A stretch of 64,000 nucleotides of DNA. Source: Karalla daura. Lineage: Eukaryota; Chordata; Actinopteri; Chaetodontiformes; Leiognathidae. Within the stretch, counting starts at the first letter, position 1, and the number at the start of each line of letters is the position of its first letter. Location of the stretch: positions 10,271,073-10,335,072 of the forward strand of contig CM055207.1 in the NCBI GenBank assembly GCA_029224185.1. Direction: 5' to 3'. The translations under genes and the position numbers were made by a program. Below, one piece after another: positions 37,251 through 50,024 of this stretch. The notes under the pieces were generated by a model. The model worked only from the letters and a program-made list of their open reading frames with translations. It searched no databases and was not told the DNA's origin.

Positions 37251-37365
37251 GGCTGCCACCTCAGTGCCCTACCTCCGCCTCTCCACATAAGCTCGTCTCA
37301 TCCGCTGCTCGTCTGATTGGCTGGCCAGGGGACACGTGTTGTCAGTAGCCCCCTTCTGATTGGTC
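37251..37365 (-). promoter_or_regulatory. acly promoter: two CCAAT boxes and an E-box
   Basis: On the minus strand CCAAT occurs at 37316-37320 and 37359-37363, 43 bp apart, in the NF-Y context (A/G)(A/G)CCAAT(C/G). Between them lies CACGTG (37333-37338). No TATA box is seen. Paired NF-Y sites with an E-box fit a SREBP/USF-type lipogenic promoter, as known for mammalian ACLY; this is inference from motifs. Confidence 0.5.
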
Positions 37366-37381
37366 GGTGGCTTTGACATGA

Positions 37382-37432
37382 TGCTGTCGCCTCCCTGCTA
37401 AAAAGAAGGTCAACGGTTCGAATCCCGGCCCA
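37382..37432 (+). mobile_element. SINE head remnant with B box
   Basis: GCTGTCGCCTCCCTGC followed by GGTTCGAATCCCGGC. This is a truncated copy of the same tRNA-like repeat lying 25 bp before the long TAGA array. Confidence 0.5.
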
Positions 37433-37456
37433 GTGATATCAGTAATATACTGTTGG

Positions 37457-37666
<210 letters not shown>

Positions 37667-38049
37667 CCATTCTATGTGAAACAGGCTTCAGCAGTTGAGA
37701 GAAGGTGCTCATAGGAACAAACAATCGACTATTGAATGGCAAACATTAAAACAAGAGTGAACAGTGTAAATAAGGAGGCTCTAGTAGAGACTTTAGATTG
37801 TGCAGGGACCTCTACTGCACACCAACTATATTGCAGTTATTGCACATTGTCCTCGTGGTAGTATGTGGATGGGTGTGATTGAGTCTATAAGTGTATGTGT
37901 GGCGGAGAGAGTGTGTGTATGTGTGCGGTCATTGTAGAGATGGGTACGATGTGTTTTGTATCGTTATTGAGAATATTCTGATAATCTGGCATGGCCATTT
38001 GAGAGTCACTGAAGGGCGCCTGTGTATAAATTCAAAGAGAGTTCAGGAG

Positions 38050-39481
38050 TCCATGGTAACAGTAAAGGATGAGCCTTTATTTTTGCAATAAGAAAAGCCT
38101 TGTTAATACTGTGGCAAGATTTAAAAATCATACAGAAATCAGTGCCATAACTATTAACAACAGAAACTATTAACAGAAGCTTCCAGCCTACTATCAGTGC
38201 CCTTTAAGACAGGTGGAACAAGTAGTAGTAGGGGCTGCAAGTGCCCGGGCGTGCATGACGAGAACAGGTGGATGAAAGCCGGGCGTGACTGATGATGACA
38301 TGAAATGAGGTTGTAAGTCTTTCTTGTTTGACAGGATGAAGAATTCAGTTTCACTTTTACTTCCTATGAAAAAAAGGTTTTCCTGCATCAAGAGTAAAAC
38401 ACATGCGTCGTCTTTTGTAGAAAGAGAATGCGGCTTTCGCCGCAGCTTCCCATGTTTTCTTTTTGTTTTTCTCACTTTCAGGTGAACGTGTCTGCTCGTT
38501 CTTGTAAGGCACCACTTGAATTCGAATGAGACGACGGGACAGATGTGCGCTTGGTGCTTTTCATAGATGACAATCTGAGGGTGGGTATGTGCGTGTGCAC
38601 TCGTTTTGGCCTCGGTGTGACGAGAGTCGAGAGGGTGCAATGGAAAACATTTACAAATGAGCCTCTTAAAAAAAAAAAAAAAAAAAAAAAAGATACCGGT
38701 GGTTAACAATGGGCACTGGCAATCTGCTGCATACAAATTAGAATATACAGTACAATAAATATAAATAGTCCAAGGGAAGACTGAGGAAGAACTTACGGAC
38801 ACACGAGATAACGATTAACATTCAAGTCAAATATATAATGCAGCATGAAGAAAGGGTGGAGAAACAAAAACCCTGCAAGTTGATTCTATGTTTGGCAAGA
38901 GAGCCAATAAAACCTGGACACGCAGCAGCGTTGTCCTCAGCGGGCTGTCCTGAGGTCAGGTTGGACACTGAGCTTCCACAGTGCGTCCGCTCCACGCCTT
39001 CCAAGAGCTAACCCACCACGACGCCTACGTTCCCAACGCGGTTCCTCCCATCGATCGCCTGTTGTGAGGTTCGAGACATTTTTACAAGACTACACTTCAT
39101 TTCATATCAGTTTATTTTTGGCAAAAAAAAAGAAGGGGGGGTGGGGGTGGGGGGGCGGGGGTCATGCTGCGATCAGCCGATCTGAAACCTTTTAAAAGAT
39201 TATTTAGGCGCGTCCTTTATTTACAACGTTAATTCACAACCGAAGCCTCTCACGCGTGTCCTTCCCATAGTATGTTAGCATCAATTTAAGAGTCAATTTA
39301 GGAGTGAATGCAAAAAAAAAAAAAGTCAAAAACCTCTTGGGGGGGGAAAGGAAAGTAAGGAGATTTTCTTTTTTTTTTTTTGCGAGACACTCGGGACAGT
39401 GAGCATCATGAGGTGATTGTGTGGGTCCAACATTATTCCGTCCACTGGAGGGCTGCCTTTTCCCCATCTGGTTGCTCCGCT
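38050..39481 (-). promoter_or_regulatory. dnajc7 3' UTR / downstream region
   Basis: AATAAA on the minus strand (complements at 39217-39222, 39112-39117 and about 38073) gives three candidate 3' ends. The region holds a poly-A run on the plus strand at about 38669-38690. No other gene is seen. Confidence 0.5.
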
Positions 39482-42400
39482 TTAGCCAAACTGGAAGAAG
39501 AAATTTCCAGGTCCGGAGTCTATGGAGAGTAAGGAAAAGACAGGATGAGTTAACAGGATGACCACCGGCTGATGTTCTTACACACTGCAGCATAGGTAAG
39601 GTTAACAAGAAACATATGAACTTAATACCTGGACTGGAATCAAAACTAAATCCTCCACCGTGGCCACCGAAGAATGCCCTGAAGATGTTGTTTGCATCGA
39701 AATCTAGAGAAAATAAATGAGAGACATTAGGTGGTGTGAAGCTCTGCTGGACAAAACAATATGAAGGCAAATGTAGTAGCATGTTCAGTAGCTGCCCAAC
39801 CTCATGATGCCCACAGCCAGGTTTGATTCTATTTCCAGAACTTAACTGTCATGTTGTCTTCTATAATGCTTCTACTACTGCTGGCAAATGTGTGCATTTC
39901 CAGATGGTAAAGTAAAAAACAGTTCTCTATTCTGCATTGACGTTTAATATGTCATGAGTATGGAAGCACTGGATTGGCTGATCACTGAGCTGGCTTTGTG
40001 TTATTTTCAACCCACAGTAGATGAGGAAATTTGTTTAGTGGCAGGCCTGTCTACACACCAGTTCAAATCCTGCTCAGACCAATGCCTGTTTGTATCCAGT
40101 TTGCATACTGGCATTCATTTGAGCACCGGTGTGAGAGATGACTCGGATTAGCCGGAGAGCGTCTATACCTCTGCCGTCGAAGCAGCCGTCATCGTCCAGG
40201 TCGTGGCCGTTGTCGTAGCGGACCTTCTTCTTGGGGTCCGACAACACAGTGAAGGCTTCTCCCACCTCCTTGAACTTCTTCTCCTCCTCTTTCTGCACCT
40301 CGGGGGTGGCAGCGCTGTGGCGGTCTGCGGAGCGACGAGAGGAGGAAACACGCTTTGAATACCGGGAAAGGAAGAGCGGCGTGGATGCGTGGACGGCTGC
40401 TGGCGCGTGGGGCCGGCTGCCTACCGGGGTGGTGCATCAGCGCCCGCTTGCGGTAGGCCTTTTTGATCTCGTCGTCGGTGGCGTTCTTGCCCACTCCCAG
40501 CACCTTGTAGTAATCTTTCCTCTTGCTCTTCTTCAGCTCCAGCTGCGCCGTCTTCAGCAGATGCTTGTGTTCTAGATGGGCGAGAGGAAGTACACGCGTG
40601 AGTGCGCAAAATAAACCCCCTGAAAATAAGGAGTCAAGGAAACAGAAAGCGGCCGCTTACCTGGCGTTTTCTCTGTCTGGTAAACTGTTTCATAGTCCCG
40701 CACTGCTTCCTCATACTGCTCAGTGTCCATGTAACTACACACACACACACACAAAAAACACAAAGTCATGAAAAACAGAACATCCCGAATACAAGCTGGG
40801 CTCATCCTGGACAGAGAACTCACCACTGGGCTCTTCTTAAATAAGCCTTGACGTAAGTTTCATCTAGTTTGATTGCACTGCTGCAGTCATTAATGGCTTG
40901 ATCCAGTTTCTTCAGCTGTGGAGGAGGAAGAGGAGGGTAACTTTATTAATACTGTGTATAGTCAACAAGGGAGATGGAGTGGGAATGATCAAACTTGGAT
41001 CTGTCTGTTGGCCCTTACCTTTCTTCCTGCGGTGGCTCTGTTGCAGTAGAGTTTAGCATTGGTCTTGATGTTGTTGGGGTCTATGGCCAGCGCCTCGGTG
41101 TATAACTGGTAGGCAGCTTCGTAGTTGTTGTTTTTGAAAGCCTGGTTGCCCTCCTCCTTCTTGGCTTTTAAGGCTTTGGCATTCTGGTTCAGGCGGAGAG
41201 AAAGAATTGAGACTCACATGTTGCTCAGGAGCAGAGCTGGGGAATCCAAGCTCCAGCCCGGAAGAACCAGACAGTGATGATCGTACCTTGCAGGCTAAGC
41301 GGGCCTTTTCGTGGTCTGGGGCCATGCGCAGGGCCTGGACGAAGAACTGTACGGCTTTCTCGATGCAGTCCTCGTAGTAGAGACACAGCCCTCGGACGTA
41401 CAGCGCGTCTGCGTTTGTGGAGTCCATTCGCAGGATATCGCTGTGTGGACAGATCTGCTGTTAAAAACGGGTTCCTAATCTGGTCTTTTTGTCAAAAAGC
41501 TGCCAAAAAAAGACTATATTTTCTTACCTGGCTACTGACTGGGCTTCAGGATAGCGACCCAGCAGGGCCAGACACTCGGCCTTGAGGATCTTGAAGCGGT
41601 GGCAGGCGGATGCCACACCTAGGGCCCGGTCCATACAGAACACCACCTGAGAGAGAAGATCCACATGTCAACAGTTCTGCTTTTTTTTTTACGTCAAACT
41701 AGGGGGATTCTGTACTTCTCAAAACCACTCTCTGCCTGAGAGTCATATTTTCCAGTTGGGAGACTATCTGCCAAGTCCAAGCCGCACCAGATTAACAACT
41801 CGGCAGAGGGGAACTCTAACTAACTGGTTTGTGGGCTGTGTGTGGAGTACCTTTCTGAAATCCCGCTTTTCGAAGCCGCAATCTGCCATGCGTTCAAACT
41901 CCAGTAGAGTTGCGGCATTCTTGTTCTAAAACACACAATTTACAGGAGTTTGAGTCGTCTGGCTCACCCGCCTGCCTCCATTATAGTGTTTAACATCGGT
42001 TCCCTGTCATCCCTCACCTCCTGCTGCGCCTCCCTGTTGCTGGGCTCCATCTCCAGAACCTTCTGAAAGCACCGCTTGGCTGCCATGGCATTCCCCAGCG
42101 ACAGGTGGCAGCGGCCCTCGCGCAGATGACCCTGCGAGACAGACGGGAACATCCCGCTCAGGACGGTGTGAAAACAGGACGCCCTCGCCCCAAGCTGGCG
42201 ACGGGGACACTGCGTGGAAGCGTTGGCTCAGACCGACCTTCATGAAGCAGTCGTCGAGCCTCACGGCCTGCTGTGAGTCCTCCAGAGCCTCTCGAAAGCG
42301 ACACAGCATCATGAGGGTGGCCGCCCGGTTGCTGTAGTAACTGGCGTTTTTGGGGCATGCATCTGGAGGGGGGGCGGTCACAAAGACAGGCCGGGACATT

Positions 42401-44974
42401 TACACCTGGGGCTCCACTGCACGGCTATTCTTATAAATATGGGTGCTAATGTATTCCGAGTACAGAGAAATGGCTAGAGACTGGTTTAATTTACATGTGT
42501 TGTAAGACGCGTCTGGAGGGGCAGTGACCTAATTACAGCGATAAAAAGACCTAGTGGTGGTTTTCTCACCGATGGCCTTGGTGTAGTAGTTGAAAGCCTC
42601 GGAGTAATCCTTCTGGTTGTAGAAGACATTCCCCTGTTCTTTGAAGCCTTCGGCCTGACTGGAGACAGAGGAAACACAGCGAAACAGGTCAGAATCAGGC
42701 AAGAGTACACTTCATCGATCCACAGAGCTGAAGACGCGGGAGACAAAACAAAAGCCAAAGTGGAAATACGCGTTATATCCAAAAACGAGTTCGATTTTCA
42801 CACTTCAAAGCATCCTCGAGCACATCTCAAGTTACCAATTCTTCAGTAGATTAAATCCTATGATGGACAGGTCCAGGTTTGAATCAAAGTCTGACCAAGT
42901 GCCTTTCTGTGTCTTCTAAGAGGGTTTCCTCCCAGTACAATCAGGTCGATTGACATATTACCATGACAACACAAAAGATTAGTGAATAGTGCCATCACCT
43001 CACAGCAATTTGCACGCTGTCCCCCTGTCTGCATGGGGTACTCCAATTTCCTCCCACATTGACCCACATCGAGTGTGAAAGTGAACAGTGAGAGTTTGTG
43101 TATACTCTGATGGACCGGACGACCTGGCCAGTACACCATCAAGGTACAAGTGGGGAAGATTAAGAGATTAAATTGGCCTTTATTTTATTGGCCTAATATT
43201 TCACAGAAGACATTTTTGGGTTCCCACTTCTGGCCATGACTGGGCATATTCCACAAAGGTCAAGATGAAAGGACATTAATGACACACTTAGCATTTAGCG
43301 ACAGACACGAAAAGAGCTCCAGGGGTTTTGGGAGTGGGGGACTCATCGAACCAGACCAGCTGGTTTCCCTATAGCCATGTGCATCAGAGGATTTCTTGAA
43401 ATGCGATTGTGGTATGTTACACCTGGAACTGGGACAGCGTGGCAGGGTACACAAGGTTCTGATCGCTCCGGGACTAAACATAGCAGTGAAACTCATCTGC
43501 TACGGTCCTGACAGAAGAACCAAGTCTGTGGACTTGGGAGTCACGACTCAGACTACACCCTGAGTTCACACATCAAGATAAGAGGCCAGAAAGGGCCCAA
43601 AACAGGGTTTAAGTTAACTTATCTTTTTGCACAGGTCTAGTTTGTTATGTCATTATTATGAATGTAACCTTTTATCGTAACGTTCATTAATCCCCACTGA
43701 GATTTCATAGAACAAAAGACATATAGCTGCGACATAAACATCATTCTGAACTGAATTTTGTGGCAGCAATTTAAGACTATAACTAAGCATAAATTAATAT
43801 ATACAGTTTAATATTTACACTTGCGTCTCCATTTCTTCCAGCCTCAACAAGTCTTTGTCCATGTGACATACAATTCGTCTTAACTGTTTTTACTGCTACT
43901 CAAAATGTACACACACGTTTATTACTCTGCCATATATGCCTTTTATGACTTGAGCCGCATGTGCTCAGACAGCACTGGATACAAAGTGGTTAAAATGACG
44001 GATGGATATACTGCAATATGAAACAAGTAAAGCGATAATTAACTCAATACCAATGAGATTTTAGATTTTCGGGAACTCCTTCCTTAATTTCCAACACATT
44101 TTCACTCTTTGTGTCACAACTCTGATGGGAATGCCATGGCTTCTGACGTGTTATCTTCACAGAACATCCAAGCAGAGATCCTCATTGTGGTTGCCTTGTT
44201 GCGGTCCTGACATGTTCTAACACACTAAGCCATGTGAGGTACCATGATGGATGACAAGGAGATGAATCACCGTGGGGCATGGAGATGAAGTCTTACCGAA
44301 TCAAACTGGCGGAAAAAAAAAAGAAAATAGTCGAGATTCTGGGGTTACGTGAAGTTTCTGGGGTCAAATCGTCGCTGTAACTTTATCTGATCCTTTATGT
44401 ATCGAGCTGAAACTAGACCCATCATGGAAGTTTCTCGAAATGTGACAGCTCTGAGTGTAAACGGAAGTCCAGTATAAGTGTCAGAAAGTTAAACAAGGTG
44501 AGCTATACCTGTGTATATCGTGTCCTGTCACCTTTTAAAGAAGTGACCTTAATAACCTAGGTTTGCTAAAACGCCTCTGGACTACAATTCGCATTTAGAG
44601 CGGGGCTAAAGCTAACTCTCCTCGGCTCTTGGCTGTCCTGGCGAGATGTATGCACGCTAAGATATTTATTAGAATAAATTAAACATTTGCCCGCCAGATA
44701 GGATTAATTTAAGTGACATAATACGGACACAATAGCGTTTAAGAGGTGGCTAAGATAGGAGGCTAACCCTGGCTAGCTCAACATGGTTAGCGGCTCGCCC
44801 CATCTCTGTCAGCGAACAAGGGCCGATTTAAACCGCAGAGACCTCGGTTAAATTACAGCCCACATCCAAGGCAAAGACAGTCGGTGGACAAAAATGTATT
44901 TACCGCTCCAGGTCCTCCGGATTGCGGATCTGGGATTCCGGGTCCACCGGTACGTCGATGTCAACAGCTGCCAT
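39482..44974 (-). CDS. dnajc7: DnaJ homolog C7 (TPR2), Hsp70/Hsp90 co-chaperone
   Basis: Cytosolic co-chaperone that moves clients between Hsp90 and Hsp70 (family knowledge). 14 coding exons: 44904-44974, 42570-42658, 42238-42362, 42018-42131, 41851-41925, 41528-41646, 41287-41440, 41019-41183, 40824-40915, 40661-40734, 40425-40571, 40169-40324, 39629-39703, 39482-39519. They give 1494 nt in one frame, 497 residues (human 494). It starts MAAVDIDVPVD. TPR repeats fill roughly residues 25-350 (FKEQGNVFYNQKDYSEAFNY, SNRAATLMMLCRFREAL, MDSTNADALYVRGLCLYYED). The J domain is at about 380-450 (DYYKVLGV, KKAYRKRALMHHP/DRHS); its HPD motif is split by an intron. The C-terminus is Gly/Phe-rich, ending FFFQFG. 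All splice sites are GT-AG. Confidence 0.96.
42843..43142 (+). mobile_element. Degenerate fish SINE fragment in dnajc7 intron 1
   Basis: Contains GCCATCACCTCACAGC, TGTCTGCATGGGGTACTCC and CTCTGATGGACCGGACGACC, corresponding to head, middle and tail of the teleost tRNA-like repeat in order. Heavily mutated. Confidence 0.5.
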
Positions 44975-46740
44975 TATGTTCTGGAAAGAACGAACGAGGT
45001 CTGACGTCACTTCCGTATGCTGTCTGATTGTTTTTTTTTTTTAGGTCATGTTGAATCTGGGCCACGACGAATAACACAGATTATCAGCAAGAAAAAATAA
45101 AAAAAACACTTCATTCCAACATCGACACCAAATTCTTGTGACGCCAACAGTGATGTTTAAACAATTTGAATGTGAAAATCGAGTAATAGTTTGGTTATTT
45201 TGTTGCTCTGTCCTGAAATATCCCTTGAAGTGCAGCGTAATCTAATCCTTGTGACAATTTGTCACCTGTTTCCATTCAGAAGTCATAGCTCAACTAAAAG
45301 CTGAAGGCATCACCCTGCATCACCCGTCTGTGGTGGACACAGACATCCTACTTATAACGTAACTCACATATGTAGGACAATAGGAATGGGACTGTAAACT
45401 GGAAATAGAGACATGATGTGTTAAGTTAAGTTGGGCAATTTCTAAATAATCAAAACAGTAACATGAATATGAACATATGGAACAGTTGGTGTAGAGACCT
45501 TTTTTTCCTGCTTCTTCTTGACTTTTTTCTGACTATTCTCGTTATAAATGACTTTATTCTCGGAATTATTGTCTTCTGACTTCATTCTCGTTATAATTAC
45601 ATTTATTGCCGCAATTCATGAAACATTTTTTTCTAAATGTGGCCCTAGTACTCCGTTGTACTTTCCTACTCATTTTCTGGAATTAAATATTTATGTTGAA
45701 GACATGTATTTTCTTGTAGTTTGTATGTTTTTGTCAATTAGGTCGTTGTTTAGTGAATTTTTAATCATGCCCGAATAAACATGGTTGATTTAAAATAATT
45801 CTTCTGAAATAATTTCTCTTTTCATACTATGTGAAGCTGCCTCCAAGAAGTCCTTTGTTTATCCCGACTTGCTATTCTATGAAATGCCACTAGAGGGCAC
45901 GAGAGTCACAAAGTATGTAGCGCTCCAGCGTCTGGAACATATCTACCGCAGGTACTGTGTGTTATTTCTCCCTACTCAAACATGTCGAAGTTTTGAGGCT
46001 AGATAACGTGTTCATGTTGGCAATTATCGGTTAATCAGCGTTTTCAAATCCTCATGAGTTTCCTGACTTACTGCCATTGTTTGGGAGGGTTAATTTGAAA
46101 ACATTTTTCAGTACATGTATTTCCTCACTCCTCAATACTGCTCACCACACATATAGATATAACATAATATAGACTGAACAATAGTTGATAATTGTTGGGC
46201 TCTGAACGCACATTATTACCTGGCCTCTGAGCCACTGAAAAAAAAAAGAACGCTATTTTTCCTGGGATGCAAATTCAGGCCGACTGTGACCTGCATTGAT
46301 AGACCTCACACTGTTCTGGTCCACGACTATTTGCATACATGAGGAAAGCTTGTGCATTCACAAGAGGTCTGTACAGAATGGTAAAAGGAACTTGTATTTC
46401 TGTATGAAGAAAGAAACTGCCACAGCTATGTAAAAAACAGTACTATTTATAATTTCATATAGGATACAGTATTGACATTTTTAGCACATAATAATTTACA
46501 TTATTGCAATTGATGCACAGTCACAATAGTCATTAATTTTTTTTACCAAGTGACACCTCAGAAATACATATTGCTTAGGATGATTCAGCACAAACAGATA
46601 GGACTGTTTTATAATGTGAAAGACCTATTTTTTTAATACAATATTATTTAAAAAAAACAGAAATGTGAAATAAAAACACAGGACACAAGTTTCTTCTCAT
46701 ATTGCACAAACAGCATCAAGCTGTTGCAAAACAGGTCATA
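44975..46740. other. dnajc7-znf385c intergenic region
   Basis: Holds the dnajc7 5' UTR and promoter at its left end and no recognisable coding exon. NKIRAS2 lies here in human, but no Ras-like GTPase motif (GxxxxGKS/T, DTAG) was found in translation. Confidence 0.6.
45887..45900 (+). promoter_or_regulatory. CTCF consensus site
   Basis: CCACTAGAGGGCAC satisfies every position of the vertebrate CTCF core consensus CCASYAGRKGGCRS. Confidence 0.55.
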
Positions 46741-47486
46741 TTTATTCTGTTGTAACGACTTAGGCCAACATAATATAGCTTTCATATTGTTTTTAAATTA
46801 AAGAGTGTCTCTACATAGAGAGTATTCTTGGCATCATATCAGTTTGGTGGTTGATTGTCACCTCAATACAAAGACACTTGAAAAGAATTAAAAAAATGAA
46901 TAAATCTGAAATAAATTTCAAAAGACAACACATCCTTATCTGACAGTGACCATGAAGACATAAATGTGGTGGGAGGCGATATTTTCATTGACTTTTCATT
47001 GGTGAGTTATATGGTTTCATGGACTTATGATTGTGATTTTGTTATGAAAACTAACGCAGGAAGGAAGTGTTGTGTACTTCCATCTCCCAGAGTACAACTA
47101 GAAAGCTCTCAAATGGTAAGAGTTTTGGCAACTAACACTTAATAACACGTACACATCCTAGTGTGTTTTCTCTAGCATTGTCTTTTAAATAAAACTAAAA
47201 GATGCTTGTCGTTATGGCTTCCAGAGGGGTCCAGACCCCGGGGAACATGCACTCAACAGCCTGTTGAGGGGTAACAGCTGAGGATGGTCCATCCGTCTTT
47301 AAGGTAGGGGGAAACACTGGTCAGTCAGCAAAGACTTTTCAGTCCATACACATTGTGCATAAGGTCCAAACGTCCCTGCATAGTGTCCTGGTGCACCACA
47401 AGGGGTTTCGTGCTTTCTCTATCAACCTTGGTCAGGTCCACTCTACTGCAACCTCTACTGGTCCTCCGGCCTATCTCGGCTCACTG
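46741..47486 (-). promoter_or_regulatory. znf385c 3' UTR with poly(A) signal
   Basis: Follows the TAG stop at 47487-47489. The nearest clear AATAAA on the minus strand is the complement of 46741-46746. UTR length is inferred. Confidence 0.5.
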
Positions 47487-49984
47487 CTAGTAGGGGGAGA
47501 AGATGATGGGTGTGTGCGTGGCCCTCAGGGGTCCTGGGGCGGGTCTGAACAGCGTGGGGCTGATCAGAGGACCCTGGATGATGGCCGTGGGACCCGGGGG
47601 CAGACGTAACGCCATGGGTCCAGTTGCCATGGTGCACAAGGCGGTTGGGTTGAGGGGGTTGGTCAGGAACCCTGCCGGCAGGACCTTGGAGAGCTGCTTC
47701 TGCAGAGCCAGTTTTGTCTTGAAGCCAAAGAAAAGAAGAGACATTTCCATCAGGGAACACACTTAAATTAAGCTTCACAACAGAACAGACGGCTTTGAAA
47801 AGCCATGTATACTTCATTTATATTGCAAACTCACTCAAACGACCTTCATAAGCTTCACTATGCGGCTGAGAAAGTCTCAAGTACAAACTGGACACTTGAG
47901 CTTTCATCTAACAAACTGAGGCACTTAGTGTTTATTGACATTTATTTATTCATTCATTATCAACAATTTGGCATCTGTCAGACTTGTGAATATGCCAGGC
48001 ACAGCTCAACACTGTGAGGTGCGAATGTGCTGTTTCGACCGTACATGTTCTTTAATGACCATGTGCGATGTGGGCAAAGATAACACGGGGCAAAAGCGCA
48101 TCTCGGTGCATGCTTGATGAGGTCTTACCGCTAAGTCTGCACTGGGCTGCAGTTTATTATAGGGGGTGAACTTCACCTTGACAGGCCTCCCTGCCAAACG
48201 CTCCTTGTGTCTCCTGCTGTTCATGTGCTGTAAGAGGACAGGGAAATACAGAGCGGCGAGCTCTCTAAGAATCTCAGAGAAAGAGCAAGAGCACATGGGA
48301 TCCATTTTTTCTTCGCTGAATGCAAAAGATGCGCATATTTTTAGCATTCGTGTAGCGTTCTGTAGCAAAATGACATGTCTGCCACGCCGGGATAAACCCA
48401 CGTACCTGCTTCAGCTGCGTCTCCGAGTTGACAGACACCTGGCACATTTCACAGTGAAAAGGCTGGCTGGATACACCCATCACCGCTCTGGTCTTGCTGC
48501 CCAATCGCTGCTTAATTCGACAGGTGGGTCTGGGCGATGACGCCATCTTGACCCTGCGCTGTGAGTGACCGCTGTTGTGTCCATCCAGCATGTGTTTGTG
48601 CTTCGAGCCTGATTCAGGCAGACAGGGAAGGGGAGTGAATGTCAGAAATCATGTGCATTGTCATAAAATACATGAATAACAGATGTCATGATTTCAGTGT
48701 TAAAGGGGACCTAGAAAGTGGTTGAGTGGAGTCTATCATTGTCTGGTGAAGCTAAAGAACGTTGGTTTCACCAGAAATTCCTCAGATGCTATTCTTTTCT
48801 GCACAGATTTTCTGCAAAGATCTCTTTCATGCTTATGTGGCAACCACACAGAGGCTGTACACTGATTAGCTGCCTGCCACTCACATGAACAACCAATTGA
48901 CCAATTGTGCTCTAATGTGCCATGTGAAAGTGATTTTTTTTTTCATTCCAGGTCACCTTTAACAAGAGTATACACACCAGTTACACCAGTTACAGTGCTG
49001 TACACACCACTACAGTGAGCCTCCAACTGAGAGCTGGAATTGACCGTCACTTTGCATGTGAGACAGTGGAACTGCTGCTTCTTGTTGCTCTTGGCTTCTT
49101 TAGCCCCGGTCACCTTGGTCGCCTCCTCCTCCTCCCCTCCCGTGGAGCTCCCCTGAGGGTCACAGTGTGGGGCTGAGGAGGTGGCCGGGCTGCCCCCCTC
49201 CACGGGAGGGCTGTGTGATGGCGGATCAGACAGCTGAGGGCCGGGGGTGATGTGTGGCGAGAGCAGAGGAGACAGGAGCGAGGAGGAGTCTGTGGATGAA
49301 GGCTGCGAGGACGTCTGCTGCTGTGCGGGCAGGGAGGAGGTGCTCGGCCCTGTGGGCACAGGAATAAACACAGAAGCTGCATCATGAGCTGGTTTGTAAT
49401 TCCAATATGACATCCATCCATCATCTTGTTAGGAGTCATATGCACACAGAGAGCTAAGGAAGAGAATATACCCCAGACAGGTTGCCAGTTCTATCCACTC
49501 CAACACTCATGACCAAGGGCAATTTAGAGTCTCCAGTCTGCCTATGTACACATGCATGTTTTTAGATGGAGTCCCAGGAAAATAGCCACACAGACACTGG
49601 GAGAAACTACATATACAGAAAGGGCTGGGATTCAGACTTTATGCTTCGAGATGACAGTGTTAATCATCAGTAACCACCCTGTACTGTTTCATTTTCAACT
49701 CTACACAACTTTAAAAAAATACCCCGAATTACTCCCTAATCTTGATTTATGAGTCCCTTTTCTTATCTCGTAAGGCTCACAGCCTGACCCAGCAGTCAAA
49801 CCCATGTCCTTATTGTTATGAGGCAATAGTGTAAAAACACTCAATCACTATGCCACGCTTCCAATATGATATCTATCATTGTATTACACAGAGATAAGGG
49901 CAAACCATTGCAGAAGCTAAATCTAATATTGCATTATTTTGACATTAACAATCATGTTGACCACACAGATGTTCCTTGCTCCAG

Positions 49985-50024
<40 letters not shown>

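Noticed and set aside
37382..37432. tRNA gene suggested by GGTTCGAATCCCGG
   Set aside because: B box of a truncated SINE; no acceptor or anticodon stems. The same applies to the reversed box near 33938.
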